Below are positions 44,080 to 52,077 of a DNA stretch of 59,748 nucleotides, one piece after another. The notes below the pieces were generated by a model. It was not told the origin of the DNA, ran no database searches, and was given only the letters and a program-made list of their open reading frames with translations. The translations under genes and the position numbers were made by a program. The stretch is taken from assembly GCA_947481985.1 (NCBI GenBank), contig CANKIK010000011.1, positions 1 to 59,748 of the forward strand. The letters are read 5' to 3'. Position 1 is the first letter of the stretch. The number at the start of each line of letters is the position of its first letter. This DNA is from QWOP01 sp003669605 (GTDB taxonomy: Bacteria; Planctomycetota; Planctomycetia; Pirellulales; UBA1268).

Positions 44080-45310
44080 CGGGCACCTCCAATGGTTCGC
44101 GGCCCAGTGAGACTACCGTCAGGCCAGTTGGCGGGTTGGCGGCGAGCCACGCCTCCACCGAGGCGACGGTGAGAGAATCGTACCGGGCCAATTCCTCTGC
44201 CAGCGACCGCACTGAACCGAGGTGGTACCACTGCTTGGCGATCCACCCCGCCCGGGCCGCGCTCGATTCCTGCTGCATCACCAAGGCGCTCTTGGCGCGG
44301 GCCTTGACCAGGTCCAGTTCCGCCGGTTCGATCGTCCCCGGGAGCCGCTGGATCTCAGCCAGCATCACGTCGAGCGTTTCTTGGGCTCGGGCGGCGGATG
44401 TGCCGGAGTAGCAGACCGCCGTGGCCGCATCGCGGAGCGTGTGGTAGCCGGCGGAGACGCTGTAGCACAGACCACGCCGTTCCCGGACCTCGGAGAACAG
44501 CCGTGAACTCGAACCGCCGCCGAGTACCGAAAGCGCCGCGGAAGCCTCATAGGATTCGTCGCGGCGATACGGGGGAACCGACCACGCCAGTGCGATGTGC
44601 GTTTGCTGCGAGTCGTGGGGCACATGGCGGCTCCGCGGGCCGCGGTTGCCGGCCGTCACCGTGGCACCACCGCCGATAGTCCAGTCGCCGAACAGTGTTT
44701 CGATGCGGCGGACGACGTCATCCCAGTCAATCCGCCCGGCAACGGCGATGATCGTGCCCTGCGGCCTGACGTTGGCCGCCACGAACTCCCGGACCGAATC
44801 GAGCCCGATGCCCTCGACGTCGACGGTGATCCCCTCCGACGGCATTCCCCAGGGGTGCGGGTAGTGGAGTTGGCGGAGCGTCGACATCACCCGGTGGGCG
44901 GGATCGTCCTCGGTACCGGCGAGGTTTTGCAGCACCATCTGGCGGGCCGGTTCCAATTCGTCATCGGGAAGATCGGGCCGCCGCAGGATGTCGGCATAGA
45001 TCGGGAGGGCGACAGCCAGTTGTTTGGCCACCATAGCGCCAGCAAAACTGGCATGACTGGTGGACACCGACTGGGCCCACTGCACCCCCGAGCCCTCGAG
45101 TTTTTCCACGATTTGCCGACTGCTGCGGCCGCCGGCCCCGCGGAGCATCATTTCACCGGAGAGGGTTGCCAGGCCGCAGCGACCGGGACCGTCATGGATG
45201 GCGCCAGCGGGCGTGTGGAATGCGATCGCCACTGATTCCAGGCCGGGCAGATCCTCTCCGAGGAGGACGATGCCGTTGTCGAGCGTGGTCGAGAAGAGGG
45301 ATTGCTTCAC
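44063..45310 (-). CDS. M16 peptidase-like protein, non-catalytic subunit
   Basis: 415 residues. M16 fold throughout, but where HxxEH should stand (residues 47-51) the sequence is LATLS, so zinc binding and catalysis are lost. The C-terminal half retains the substrate-binding RGLCYSV motif (GGGSSSRLFSEVRERRGLCYSV), which the catalytic partner lacks. This matches two-subunit bacterial M16B peptidases and mitochondrial processing peptidase. GTG 45310 begins MKQSLFSTTLDNG, the family N-terminus. Transcribed upstream of, and overlapping, the catalytic subunit gene. Confidence 0.92.
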   Translation of the reverse strand: MKQSLFSTTLDNGIVLLGEDLPGLESVAIAFHTPAGAIHDGPGRCGLATLSGEMMLRGAGGRSSRQIVEKLEGSGVQWAQSVSTSHASFAGAMVAKQLAVALPIYADILRRPDLPDDELEPARQMVLQNLAGTEDDPAHRVMSTLRQLHYPHPWGMPSEGITVDVEGIGLDSVREFVAANVRPQGTIIAVAGRIDWDDVVRRIETLFGDWTIGGGATVTAGNRGPRSRHVPHDSQQTHIALAWSVPPYRRDESYEASAALSVLGGGSSSRLFSEVRERRGLCYSVSAGYHTLRDAATAVCYSGTSAARAQETLDVMLAEIQRLPGTIEPAELDLVKARAKSALVMQQESSAARAGWIAKQWYHLGSVRSLAEELARYDSLTVASVEAWLAANPPTGLTVVSLGREPLEVPDEVSV

Positions 45311-45460
45311 GGGTGGTGCGGGGTGGCCTCGGAGGGGGCGGAAAGGGGGCCGATTGGGGGACTCATCGGCGTTGCAAGGATACCGTCTGCCCCGCTGTCC
45401 GGACGAAATCGGACAATCACCGCTGGAAAACGGCCTCAAAGCGGGCAGCCGAGGTGGGTG

Positions 45461-46090
45461 TCAGAGGAGTGCTGGCTCCCGTTCGCCGAGTTGCCAGGAC
45501 GGACCATCGACAACCTTGTAGATCGTCTTCACGCGGCGGAATCCGAGACGCTGGTAGAGGCGGACGGCACGGGCGTTGTCCACGGTGACCTCCAGCGACA
45601 CTCTGCCGACACCCAAGCCGGCGAATCCGAGGATCGCGCGCTCGATCAAGGCAGTGCCCAGCCCTAGGCCGCGGTGCGAAGGGACGACACCGACGTTTTG
45701 GATCGACCCCACGCCGGCGTTGTCGACGACGCCCTGAATGGTGGCGCACCAATCAACCTCCACCGGTTGCTGATGGAGATGCGGAGGCTGTTCAGAGGCT
45801 GGGAGGTGGGGGGGACGAGACCGGGCGACCAACCAAGTGGCAGCAGGCAGGAAGCCGGCCTTCCCACGGATCTCCCGCATCAGTCGCCGGCACCCTTCCA
45901 GATCCCCAAGACAGGGGAAGACGACGGCATCGATCTCGCTGCGGAACGAACGGTATTTCGTGCGGGCATGGGCGTCGAGCAGGCCGTCGTGCCAAGGGAC
46001 GAAACGGTACCCAGCCGGCAGCGCAAACTCCTCCCGCTCGGAGCCGAGCGGGGCTTCCATGCGAAATCGCTTGAAGTAGGCCGAATCCAT
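45461..46090 (-). CDS. GNAT-family N-acetyltransferase
   Basis: 209 residues. The acetyl-CoA-binding motif A is clear near the C-terminus (VGVVPSHRGLGLGTALIERAI), followed by SLEVTVDNARAVRLYQRLGFRRV, typical GNAT beta-6/alpha-4. The N-terminus begins MDSAYFKRFRMEAPL and the first half is less conserved. Substrate cannot be inferred. ATG 46090 has GGGAG upstream and is divergent from the metal-transport operon. Confidence 0.87.
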   Translation of the reverse strand: MDSAYFKRFRMEAPLGSEREEFALPAGYRFVPWHDGLLDAHARTKYRSFRSEIDAVVFPCLGDLEGCRRLMREIRGKAGFLPAATWLVARSRPPHLPASEQPPHLHQQPVEVDWCATIQGVVDNAGVGSIQNVGVVPSHRGLGLGTALIERAILGFAGLGVGRVSLEVTVDNARAVRLYQRLGFRRVKTIYKVVDGPSWQLGEREPALL

Positions 46091-46265
46091 GCCAATGCTC
46101 CCCTCGTAGACGATAGGCCTCTGTTTCAAAATGGTCAACGCGCCGGTATCCGCTGCGGTGCCGATTGGCAGCAGTCGATCGGCACGACCGGGGAAAAAGT
46201 GCGACGGTGACGATTGGTGGGGCGACGCCATTGGCGGGCGGGCCGGTCGCCGGTATGATCAGGAG

Positions 46266-47306
46266 ATGATTTTGAGTCGTCAAACAAGAATTTTTGAGTC
46301 ATCAAAAAAAGGACTTGGGCCTGCCGTTCACAGCCCGGTGGCGTTGGCCCTCTTGTTCGCCTTCGGGCTGGTGGTGCGGCTCCAGGGATCCGCCGTGGGG
46401 GCCCCACCAGAAACCGCACCGGGAACCGCATCAGGAGCGGCTCAGCCACGGGTCGTCGCCACGACGACGGTAGTGGCTGACCTTGTCCGGCAGGTGGCCG
46501 GAGGGCGGGTGGTCGTCGATTGCCTGATGGCTCCGGGAATCGATCCCCACAGTTACAAAGCGACTCCCCGCGACGTCGACCGGCTTGCCAAGGCGAATCT
46601 CGTCATCGCTTCGGGCCTCCATCTGGAGGGGAAACTTTCCGAACTCCTTTCCCGGCTTGGAAGGCGGGTGCCGGTGGTGGCAGTTGCCGATGGTTTGCCA
46701 CGCGATCGGCTCCTTGAGGTGGCGGACGGCTTGTGGGATCCGCACGTCTGGTTCGATGCCGGATTGTGGAGCCTCTGTGCCCCAGAGACCGCCGCGGCAC
46801 TGACGAAACTCGATCCCGCAGGGGCCGATGTCTACCGCGACGGTGCCCGGGACTACGCGGCGCGGCTGGTGGCGCTCGATGACGAGATGCGGGCCCAACT
46901 GGCCCGGGTGCCGAAGGAGCGGCGCGTGATAGTCACCGCGCACGACGCCTTTCGCTACTTTGGCCGAGCCTATGACGTCGAGGTGGTGGGGGTCCAAGGA
47001 ACGAGCACGGAGGCCGAGGCCGGGCTCGCCGACATCAACCGGCTGGTCGACTTGGTCGTCACGCGACGGATCCCGGCGGTGTTCGTAGAGACAAGCGTCT
47101 CTGATCGCAATGTCACAGCCCTTCGGGAAGGGGCGAAGTCCCGTGGCCATGAGGTGGAACTCGGCGGCCGGTTGTATTCCGACTCCCTGGGGGCGCCCGA
47201 CAGTGGTGCCGAGACGCTCGAGGAAGTGCTGCGGGCCAACCTCCAGACGATCCTTCAGGGTCTCGGTGGTCCGCAGGATCGGCTTGATCCAGTCACACAG
47301 CCATGA
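46266..47306 (+). CDS. Metal ABC transporter substrate-binding protein (cluster 9, Mn/Zn/Fe; YtgA/TroA-like)
   Basis: 346 residues from ATG 46266. Signal-peptide-like segment (VALALLFAFGLVVRLQGSAVGA), then a TroA-type fold: VVATTTVVADLVRQVAGG, metal ligands in GIDPHSYKATPRDV (His), DPHVWFDAGL (His), a Glu in VFVETSVSDRN and Asp in YSDSLGAPD. It should capture Mn, Zn or Fe outside the cytoplasm. Start is uncertain: TTG 46272 has AGGAG at a better distance (6 bases). Two palindromes overlap the first codons. First gene of a four-gene operon; the stop overlaps the ATPase ATG. Confidence 0.92.
   Translation: MILSRQTRIFESSKKGLGPAVHSPVALALLFAFGLVVRLQGSAVGAPPETAPGTASGAAQPRVVATTTVVADLVRQVAGGRVVVDCLMAPGIDPHSYKATPRDVDRLAKANLVIASGLHLEGKLSELLSRLGRRVPVVAVADGLPRDRLLEVADGLWDPHVWFDAGLWSLCAPETAAALTKLDPAGADVYRDGARDYAARLVALDDEMRAQLARVPKERRVIVTAHDAFRYFGRAYDVEVVGVQGTSTEAEAGLADINRLVDLVVTRRIPAVFVETSVSDRNVTALREGAKSRGHEVELGGRLYSDSLGAPDSGAETLEEVLRANLQTILQGLGGPQDRLDPVTQP
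46270..46310 (+). promoter_or_regulatory. Two phased palindromes, possible metalloregulator operator
   Basis: TTTGA-GTCG-TCAAA (46271-46284) and TTTTTGA-GTCA-TCAAAAA (46291-46308) are perfect inverted repeats sharing the TTTGAGTC(G/A)TCAAA core. Their centres are 22 bp apart, about two helical turns, so bound dimers would sit on one DNA face. The stretch is sharply AT-rich. It lies at or just inside the proposed 5' end of the substrate-binding protein gene. The binding protein is unknown; a DtxR/MntR-type regulator is a candidate from context. Confidence 0.5.
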
Positions 47307-48112
47307 CCAGCCGTCCCCTCTCCACCGCGGATTCTGTCTCCACGCCATCGCCTCCCGCGCTTGAGTACCACGACGTCACGGTGGCCTACGGACGCCGTCC
47401 GGTGCTCTGGAACATCGATCTGGTCGTCGCCAGTCCCAGCCTGTTCGGGATCATCGGTCCCAATGGCGCGGGCAAGAGCACGCTTCTCAAGGCGGCGCTA
47501 GGACTGGTGCCGTTATCGGGGGGGGAGGTGCGGATCTTTGGGCGACCGCTGGCGGAGGTCCGCGGCCGGGTGGGGTATGTGCCCCAGCGCGAATCGGTCG
47601 ACTGGGACTTCCCGGTGAATGTGCTCGACGTCGTGCTGATGGGCACGTACGCCAGGCTGGGATGGTTCCGCCGGCCAAGGGCTCCCGAGCGTCTGCTGGC
47701 GATGGAGTGCCTGGAACGCGTCGGCTTGGCGGATGTCGCCACCCGGCAGATCGGGCGACTCTCCGGCGGCCAGCAGCAGCGGGTCTTTCTGGCCCGGGCC
47801 TTGGCGCAGCGGGCTGATCTCTATTTCCTCGACGAGCCGATGGCGGGGGTCGATGCCCGTTCGCAGGAGGGCATTTTTCGTGTCCTCAGCGATCTCCGCG
47901 ACGAAGGCAAACTGGTGATCATCGTGCACCACGACCTGCGGAGTGCCGCGGAGTGGTGCGACAACGTGGCGCTGGTCGACATGCGCTTGGTGGCCACCGG
48001 GCCGGCGGCCGCAGTGCTCACGCCGGCGAATCTGCGGCGGACCTACGCCGGTCGGCTCGACGTCCTTGATGAGATCGGACGGGCAGTGGAAGAAGGGGGG
48101 AGAACGCCATGA
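47303..48112 (+). CDS. Metal ABC transporter ATP-binding protein (YtgB/TroB/MntB-like)
   Basis: 269 residues. Walker A GPNGAGKST, Q-loop in GYVPQRESVDWDFPVNVLDVVLMG (the WDFP segment typical of Mn/Zn/Fe importers), signature LSGGQQQRVFLARALAQ, Walker B LYFLDEPMAGVD, and switch HHDL. It energises import by the two permeases downstream. ATG 47303 and the following gene start (ATG 48109) each overlap the preceding stop by four bases, indicating a tightly coupled operon. Confidence 0.95.
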   Translation: MTSRPLSTADSVSTPSPPALEYHDVTVAYGRRPVLWNIDLVVASPSLFGIIGPNGAGKSTLLKAALGLVPLSGGEVRIFGRPLAEVRGRVGYVPQRESVDWDFPVNVLDVVLMGTYARLGWFRRPRAPERLLAMECLERVGLADVATRQIGRLSGGQQQRVFLARALAQRADLYFLDEPMAGVDARSQEGIFRVLSDLRDEGKLVIIVHHDLRSAAEWCDNVALVDMRLVATGPAAAVLTPANLRRTYAGRLDVLDEIGRAVEEGGRTP

Positions 48113-49416
48113 TCTTCCTACCGAGCCTCCCGTGTCTGGCAACCTTTCTGATCCCCTACAACACGGTGGTCGTGGCCACTGGGGTGGCGGCGATCGGGTT
48201 CGCCGCCGGCGTCGTCGGCTGCTTCGCGGTCTTACGGCGCCGGGCGCTGGCTGGTGATGCGGCGGCACACGCCACACTCGCCGGGGTCGCTTTCGCATTC
48301 CTCTGCAGCGGTGGTCGCCGTGACCTGTCGGTGCTTTTGGCGGGGGCTTTGGTGGCGGCGGTGGGCGCTTTGGGAGTACTCGTTTTGCTGCGCCGCTGGA
48401 CGCGGACCCGCGACGACGCGGCCACGGCGATCGTCCTCTCGGTGTCGTTCGGTTTGGGGATCACGCTGGTGTCCGGGCTCACCGCCCGCGGGGTGCCGGG
48501 GAGTGCGGGATTGGAGCAATTCCTCCTTGGCCACACCGCTGGGCTGACCCGCGCCGACGCCCTCATGCTGGGCGGATTGTCGCTGGCGGTGGTGACAATC
48601 GTCGTCATGGCGTTGAAGGAAGCGACGCTGGTCGCCTTCGATCCAGCGTTCGCAGCGGCATCGGGCTGGCCGGTGGGGATCATCGACTACAGTTTGGTGG
48701 TCTTGGTGGCGGTGATGGTGGTGGTGGGGTTGCCCGCCGCTGGAGCGGTTCTCGTGACGGCGCTGGTGGTGATCCCACCAGTGGCCGCCCGGCAGTGGAC
48801 CGACCGGGTGGGGGTCATGCTCCTGCTGGCCGGGCTGATTGGACTGGCTGCGGCGCTGGCCGGCGTGGCGACAAGCGCGCTTGTGCCCAAGATGCCAACC
48901 GGCCCGCTGGTCGTAATCGCCGCCGGCGGGATGCTCGTGATCTCGCTGCTGGCAGCCCCGCAACGCGGGTGGCTGGCACGGTGGCTCCGCGGTCGGGGCG
49001 TGAAGCGGGACTGGGCCGAGGGGCGACTGCTGACCGCCGCACTGCGACTGGAGGATGAGGCGGGGCCGTTTACGCACGCTGCGCTTGCCGCCCGCGCGCC
49101 GGGCGGACGTGGTGCACAGGTCGCCTTCAAGACGCTCGTGGCCACGGGGGCCATCCGGGCGACAGAAGGCGACGTCGTGCCGGTCGAGAGTCGCATGGCA
49201 TCCACGCACCGCTTGGCATCGACCTGGCGGCTGAGCCGTCACGGACGGGACAGGGCCACCGAGCGGGCCCGGCGGATGGCGGTCTGGACCGAAGTTCTTG
49301 AGGTGGCGCGGGAGGATGCCCGTGGTCACCTGACGATGGATGTGCCGGCGCCAGAGACGGTGATTGAAGCGGTGCGACTGGCCGCCATCCGCGCCTCCGG
49401 CGCGGAGCATGGTTAA
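48109..49416 (+). CDS. Metal ABC transporter permease fused to a DtxR-like domain (YtgCR-like)
   Basis: 435 residues. Residues 1 to about 285 form an ABC-3 permease with about eight membrane helices (HATLAGVAFAFLCSG, GLEQFLLGHTAGLTRADAL, LPAAGAVLVTALVVIPPVAA). From about 300 the protein is soluble: a winged-helix pattern (LLTAALRLEDEAG, then FTHAALAARAPGGRGAQVAF, with GAI and a wing, ending LSRHGRDRA) followed by a shortened DtxR-like helical segment (RMAVWTEVLE...DVPAPETVIEAV). MntR-type metal ligands are not preserved there (IEAV instead of EHHL). Layout recalls Chlamydia YtgCR. It could sense metal status or bind DNA after cleavage. Confidence 0.85.
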   Translation: MIFLPSLPCLATFLIPYNTVVVATGVAAIGFAAGVVGCFAVLRRRALAGDAAAHATLAGVAFAFLCSGGRRDLSVLLAGALVAAVGALGVLVLLRRWTRTRDDAATAIVLSVSFGLGITLVSGLTARGVPGSAGLEQFLLGHTAGLTRADALMLGGLSLAVVTIVVMALKEATLVAFDPAFAAASGWPVGIIDYSLVVLVAVMVVVGLPAAGAVLVTALVVIPPVAARQWTDRVGVMLLLAGLIGLAAALAGVATSALVPKMPTGPLVVIAAGGMLVISLLAAPQRGWLARWLRGRGVKRDWAEGRLLTAALRLEDEAGPFTHAALAARAPGGRGAQVAFKTLVATGAIRATEGDVVPVESRMASTHRLASTWRLSRHGRDRATERARRMAVWTEVLEVAREDARGHLTMDVPAPETVIEAVRLAAIRASGAEHG

Positions 49417-49455
49417 ACAGGGACGAATTGTCGTTGGGCAAGAGGGAGGGCGGGC

Positions 49456-50727
49456 GTGTTCGACAGTGGCGGCATGCACCTCTGGGCGATTGCCACCGCG
49501 GCCACGGTCGCCGCCGCCTGCGCGCTTACAGGCTCGTTCCTCGTGGTCCGGCGAATGAGCCTGCTGGGCGACGCCATCAGCCATGCGGTGCTGCCGGGAA
49601 TTGTCTTGGCGGTTCTCGCCGGGGGAAGGCCCGGGGGGGCGCTCGTCTTTGCCGGGGCCGTCGCGGCAGCGCTGGTGGCGGTCGGGATCACGCACCTGCT
49701 GCGGACGCGGGCCGGCTTGGCAGAGGATGCCGGAGCAGGGGTGGCGTTCACCACTCTGTTTGCCACCGGCGTGGTGCTCGTGACCGCCGTCGCCTCGCGG
49801 ATCGATCTCGATCCGGGGTGCGTGTTGTATGGAATTCTCGAATTGGTGCCGTTCGACACGGTGCCAGTCCCGCTCCCGGGGCCGGGGAGTGTCGAGGTGC
49901 CACGGGCGTTCCTCACCGGTGCCGCTGTCCTCGCGGTGCTCTCCCTGGCTGTCGTGCTCTGCTGGAAGGAATTGCAGTTTACGGCCTTCGATCCCGATGC
50001 TGCCCGGGCAGCCGGCATGCCGGTGGCGGCGGTCTCGGTGGGATTGCTCGTGGCCACAAGCCTCGCCACGGTGGCGAGTTTCGAGGCCGTGGGGGCGATC
50101 TTGGTGGTCGCGATGCTTGTCGTCCCCGCCGCTGCCGCGGAATTGCTTGTCCGTCGCTTTCACGTGATGGTCGTCCTGGCGATCACCCTCGGGGTCAGCG
50201 GGAGCATTCTCGGTTACCTCGCCGCCTGGCGGTGGAACACCAACGCTGCCGGTATGATCGCCGTCGTACTGGGAATGGAGTATCTGTTGGCGGCCCTCTT
50301 GGCCCCCGGCGACGGCGTGGTGGCGCGGATCGTGACCCGTGAATCGCTGCGCTGGCGGGTCGCGTGTGAAGATGGCCTGGCGCTGTTGTGGCGAGCGGAG
50401 GAGAGCGGAGTCTCCCCCTCTCAGACGCCCCGCTCCTGGTTCGATCAGTGGACGCTTTTGTGGCTGGCCTTTCGGGGACGGGTGACGCTTGGTGAGGGTG
50501 GCCTTCTGACTCCGCAGGGCCGCGAGGAAGCAAGGGTCATCGTCCGCTCGCACCGCCTCTGGGAGGCCTGGCTGGGACGAAACGTCGAGCTGCCGCTGGA
50601 TCACCTCCATCCGCCGGCGGAGTGGGTGGAGCATCACCTCGGTGCGGCCGTCCGCGAACGGATCGCGGCGGAGGTAGGGGGGCACGACGCCGATCCCCAC
50701 GGCCGCGAGATCCCGCCGGAACGCTGA
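49456..50727 (+). CDS. Second metal ABC transporter permease fused to a MntR/DtxR-like metal-binding domain
   Basis: 423 residues. The first about 290 are an ABC-3 permease (FLVVRRMSLLGDAISHAVLPGI, GVAFTTLFATGVVLV, VASFEAVGAILVVAMLVVP). From about 296 a DtxR-family pattern follows: EDGLALLWRAEESG, a wing ending LLTPQGREEA, then HRLWEAWLG (His366, Glu370) and AEWVEHHLG (Glu389, Glu392, His393), and a DPHGREIP end typical of DtxR proteins. These match Bacillus MntR His77, Glu99, Glu102 and His103. The recognition-helix part is short and degenerate, so this may be a cytoplasmic metal sensor. GTG 49456 follows GGAGGG. Confidence 0.87.
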   Translation: MFDSGGMHLWAIATAATVAAACALTGSFLVVRRMSLLGDAISHAVLPGIVLAVLAGGRPGGALVFAGAVAAALVAVGITHLLRTRAGLAEDAGAGVAFTTLFATGVVLVTAVASRIDLDPGCVLYGILELVPFDTVPVPLPGPGSVEVPRAFLTGAAVLAVLSLAVVLCWKELQFTAFDPDAARAAGMPVAAVSVGLLVATSLATVASFEAVGAILVVAMLVVPAAAAELLVRRFHVMVVLAITLGVSGSILGYLAAWRWNTNAAGMIAVVLGMEYLLAALLAPGDGVVARIVTRESLRWRVACEDGLALLWRAEESGVSPSQTPRSWFDQWTLLWLAFRGRVTLGEGGLLTPQGREEARVIVRSHRLWEAWLGRNVELPLDHLHPPAEWVEHHLGAAVRERIAAEVGGHDADPHGREIPPER

Positions 50728-50880
50728 CTCCGCAGCCCCGTCGCTCTGGCTGCCCGTGGAAAAAGTCATCCGTGCCCTTTTTCCCCTGCGGATATCCCCG
50801 GTTTTCTCTCGGGCTCCCCACTCGCGACCGCCTCGTGGAGCCAGTGCCGGCAGTTTATCCACGGCCTGCTCGCCAGGGGG

Positions 50881-51870
50881 TCATGCCCGGGCTGCGTTGG
50901 CGGTGACCATTCCGTGGAGGGTTGCCAGGTTGCGGCGGTCCTCGGCAGGATCAACCTTGCCGTCGGCTCCTTCCTTGGGAGTCTCCAAGATCAGCGGGAT
51001 TCCCGCCAGCCGGGGGTGGTTGATGAAGAGGGCAAAGGCGGCAGAACCGATCTCCCCCTCTCCGATTGCTGCGTGCCGATCGACCCGGGAGCCGCGTGGT
51101 TTCTTGGAGTCGTTGGCATGGATGACCTTCAGCCTGTCGAGACCGATGAGCCGGTCGAAGGAGGCGATCGTGGCGTCCAGATCCGCCGCCGGGAAGAGGG
51201 GGTAGCCAGCCGCGAACACGTGGCAAGTATCAAGGCAGACGCCGACCCGGCTTCCGTGGCCTGCAGCATCGATCCGTGCCAGGATGGCGGCGATCTCTTC
51301 GAAGGAGTGCCCCAGGCACGAGCCTTGGCCGGCGGTGGTCTCCACGAGGATCCCGGCAGCCAGGGCCGAGGATCGCGAAAGCGCCGTCGCGATCCCATCT
51401 GCCGCTCGTTCGACGGCGGTGTCACGGGGCTGGATCCCGGCGGCACCGGGATGGGCTACCACCCAGGGAATTGCCAGCTGCTCGGCCCGCTCAAGCTCCA
51501 ATACCAAGCCTGCGATCGACTTCTCACGGAGGGTTTCGTCAGCAGATCCGGGATTGATCAGATACGAATCGTGGACCACGACGCATGCCAGGCCTGCCGC
51601 CGACACGGCGGCCCGGAAGGCAGCTGCATCGGCCGCGGTGATCGGTGCGGCGTCCCAGCGGTTGACGTTGCGGGTGAAGATCTGCAGGCAGCGACAGCCC
51701 GTCTCCACCGCCCGCTCCACCGCCCGCGACAGACCCCCAGCAACCGATTGGTGGGCGCCAAGGAGAGGATGAGTGGGAGTCGTTCGGAGGGGCTCGCGTG
51801 CGGAGGTGACCTGCTGGGGGGGCTTGGAGGCGGTGGATTTGGAGGGCTTGGAGGGCTTGGGGCTGGTCAT
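50881..51870 (-). CDS. nfo: Endonuclease IV (AP endonuclease)
   Basis: 329 residues. A Lys/Pro/Ser-rich tail of about 30 residues precedes a TIM-barrel AP endonuclease with the three-zinc ligands: GAHQSVAGG (His), VVAHPGA (His), LVETTAGQG (Glu), CLDTCHVFAAGY (Asp, His), VIHANDSK (His), DRHAAIGEGEIG (Asp, His) and LILETPKE (Glu). It cleaves DNA at abasic sites in base-excision repair. ATG 51870 is the assumed start, though an internal start nearer LLGAHQS is possible. The gene is convergent with the metal transporter operon. Confidence 0.94.
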   Translation of the reverse strand: MTSPKPSKPSKSTASKPPQQVTSAREPLRTTPTHPLLGAHQSVAGGLSRAVERAVETGCRCLQIFTRNVNRWDAAPITAADAAAFRAAVSAAGLACVVVHDSYLINPGSADETLREKSIAGLVLELERAEQLAIPWVVAHPGAAGIQPRDTAVERAADGIATALSRSSALAAGILVETTAGQGSCLGHSFEEIAAILARIDAAGHGSRVGVCLDTCHVFAAGYPLFPAADLDATIASFDRLIGLDRLKVIHANDSKKPRGSRVDRHAAIGEGEIGSAAFALFINHPRLAGIPLILETPKEGADGKVDPAEDRRNLATLHGMVTANAARA

Positions 51871-52011
51871 CGGTGGGGCAACTGGGGGAGCGACTTGGGT
51901 GCGACAGACGGCGGAAAGTGGAGCGGGACGTGGGGCAGGAACAGATGCAGGTGATGCGGTGGGAGTCTATGCGAATCGACTGTCGATTGCCGCTGCCGAG
52001 CAGAGATCGTT

Positions 52012-52039
52012 TTGACGGACCGATCCCGCACCGTACACT
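52012..52039 (+). promoter_or_regulatory. Sigma70-type promoter for the downstream small membrane protein gene
   Basis: TTGACG (52012-52017) and TACACT (52034-52039) are separated by 16 bp, close to the housekeeping consensus. Transcription would begin near 52046, before GGAG (52065-52068) and the GTG start at 52078, which argues against the longer TTG 52012 start. Confidence 0.55.
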
Positions 52040-52077
52040 TCGGTCGCGGTTGGGGTCGAATCACCGGAGACGCAAGC

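Noticed and set aside
46266..46310. The TTTTTGAGTCATCAAAAA palindrome as an intrinsic terminator
   Set aside because: The stem is almost entirely A/T, has no GC core, and lies at the start rather than the end of an operon; an operator is more plausible.
48232..50862. 876-codon minus-strand frame opposite the two permeases
   Set aside because: It is His/Arg/Gly-rich without any domain pattern, while the plus strand encodes two motif-rich permeases.
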